NCBI RefSeq assembly: GCF_000224145.3
Contig: NC_020176.2
Location: 3,493,826-3,557,825 of the forward strand
DNA length: 64,000 bases
Reading direction: 5' to 3'
From: Ciona intestinalis
Lineage: Eukaryota; Chordata; Ascidiacea; Phlebobranchia; Cionidae
A program made the translations under genes and the position numbers. The notes under the pieces are model-generated. The model was not told where the DNA came from. It searched no databases and worked only from the letters and a program-made list of their open reading frames with translations. Below, piece by piece: positions 63,202 to 64,000 of the stretch. The stretch's first letter is position 1. Every line of letters begins with the position of its first letter.

Positions 63202-63734
63202 CTGCTTATAGCACCGTCAACCACTAGGAAGTAAATAAATAAACCGATAAATACTAAAATATAAACATTTTAATCAATTTTTAATCAGTGTAATCAATGA
63301 CATTTGCCTAAAACGGACTTTTGTTTATGCGTCACTTGATTAATCAAAGAGAAATGTTTAAACTGTTTAGTAATTTACCCAACCCTAAAAACAATAATAA
63401 ATTTAATTTAAATAGAAAGTGGCGCTGTTGCCTACATTTGGTCGCCATAGTAACAGCTGGTTGCGTCGGTTTCAGCGCTCGAGTTGTTAGGTTGTTTCAT
63501 GTATTTTACACTCTTTTTTATAAACGTTAGATACACGAAATTTCTGCTGTGACACATTTGCGAGTAAAATAGTATGTTTATCCCAGTATAGAGTGATAAC
63601 TACAACAGTTTAGCTGTTCATTGGTGATCCAATACAATTTTTATGTCCAATATAGCGTATACAGAGCCCTGCCAAGACAGTGTGTGTGTAATAAAATAAT
63701 TTTAGGCACCATAGCTTACTGTATACCTCCAGCT

Positions 63735-64000
63735 ATGGATTCATCAACAAAACCTCATCCAAATGCCCACTTGCAATACCACTCCAACTATAACTATCCC
63801 CCATTCAGACGAGTGATGTTGGCTGCAGTGAAGGAAGGACTCTACCATCCCCGACTCCCTACTCTACGAAGAATGGACATGGACACAGCCACTCACATGC
63901 TCTCAGACGAGCACTGCCGTACCACAACCACATGCGGGCCAAGGGATTTCAAACAAGCCAGCAGCAGCTTTTTCCAAGAAGCTGGAAAACCATTCAATGG
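63735..64000 (+). CDS. SPMIP8: TEPP/SPMIP8 orthologue, N-terminal part (runs off the window)
   Basis: The ATG at 63735 opens a frame that continues to the window end (88 codons). The stretch EGLYHPRLPTLRRMDMDTAT followed by LSDEHCRTTT matches the signature of testis/prostate/placenta-expressed protein (LYHPALPTLRHMDMDT, DEHCQSTT as I recall the human protein), now called sperm microtubule inner protein 8. It is expected inside axonemal doublet microtubules of sperm. The N-terminus has a His/Tyr/Asn-rich lead before PPFRRVMLAAVK. No intron within the visible part. The gene is truncated only by the window edge. Confidence 0.8.
   Translation, partial: MDSSTKPHPNAHLQYHSNYNYPPFRRVMLAAVKEGLYHPRLPTLRRMDMDTATHMLSDEHCRTTTTCGPRDFKQASSSFFQEAGKPFN

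Larger units (their letters stand above)
61961..63734. other. Intergenic, repeats only
   Basis: Holds a SINE (62270-62420), a 19-bp tandem doublet GTTGTGAAAACAGTCAT at about 62783-62821 and a 76-bp hairpin (63126-63201). The ORF at 63321-63530 has no recognisable content. Confidence 0.5.

Overview
The window looks like a sea squirt genome, most likely Ciona (C. intestinalis complex or a close relative). The DNA is AT-rich, introns are small, many genes sit in short intergenic spaces, and the proteins read as chordate orthologues (SERCA, syntaxin-16, TMEM242, TMEM267, SEL1L3, PKMYT1, NUSAP1, TEPP/SPMIP8). The tRNA-headed SINE and the roughly 195-bp MITE scattered through introns also fit a tunicate. 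The assembly has four runs of N (32561-32610, 46887-46888, 47547-47596, 49796-49920).

Layout. 1-6.6 kb is AT-rich and nearly gene-free, with one possible terminal exon at 454-622. 6.6-21.3 kb is a run of minus-strand genes. In + coordinate order these are NUSAP1 (13 exons), a selenoprotein L gene with two in-frame UGA codons and a 3'UTR SECIS, TMEM242, syntaxin-16, a GNAT acetyltransferase and a secreted C-type-lectin-like protein. 22.7-28.9 kb is a complete 22-exon SERCA calcium pump on the plus strand. 29-36.5 kb is an accessory block: duplicated non-coding units plus four copies (one intact) of a protein family I do not recognise. 37.9-40.6 kb is UDP-glucose 4-epimerase. 41.1-51.8 kb is a SEL1L3-like membrane protein with an internal exon-block duplication beside an assembly gap. 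53.1-54.8 kb is the kinase PKMYT1, followed on the minus strand by TMEM267, a phytanoyl-CoA-dioxygenase-family enzyme and a large secreted glycine-rich repeat protein. The window ends inside the first coding part of TEPP/SPMIP8.

The genes are mostly unrelated housekeeping functions and not one pathway: mitosis (NUSAP1, PKMYT1), membrane traffic (STX16), calcium pumping (SERCA), galactose metabolism (GALE), redox (selenoprotein L), mitochondrial ATP synthase assembly (TMEM242) and sperm axoneme (SPMIP8). Most exon boundaries were assigned by eye from GT/AG signals, codon phase and remembered family sequence. In each multi-exon model that is not cut by a gap the phases close exactly.
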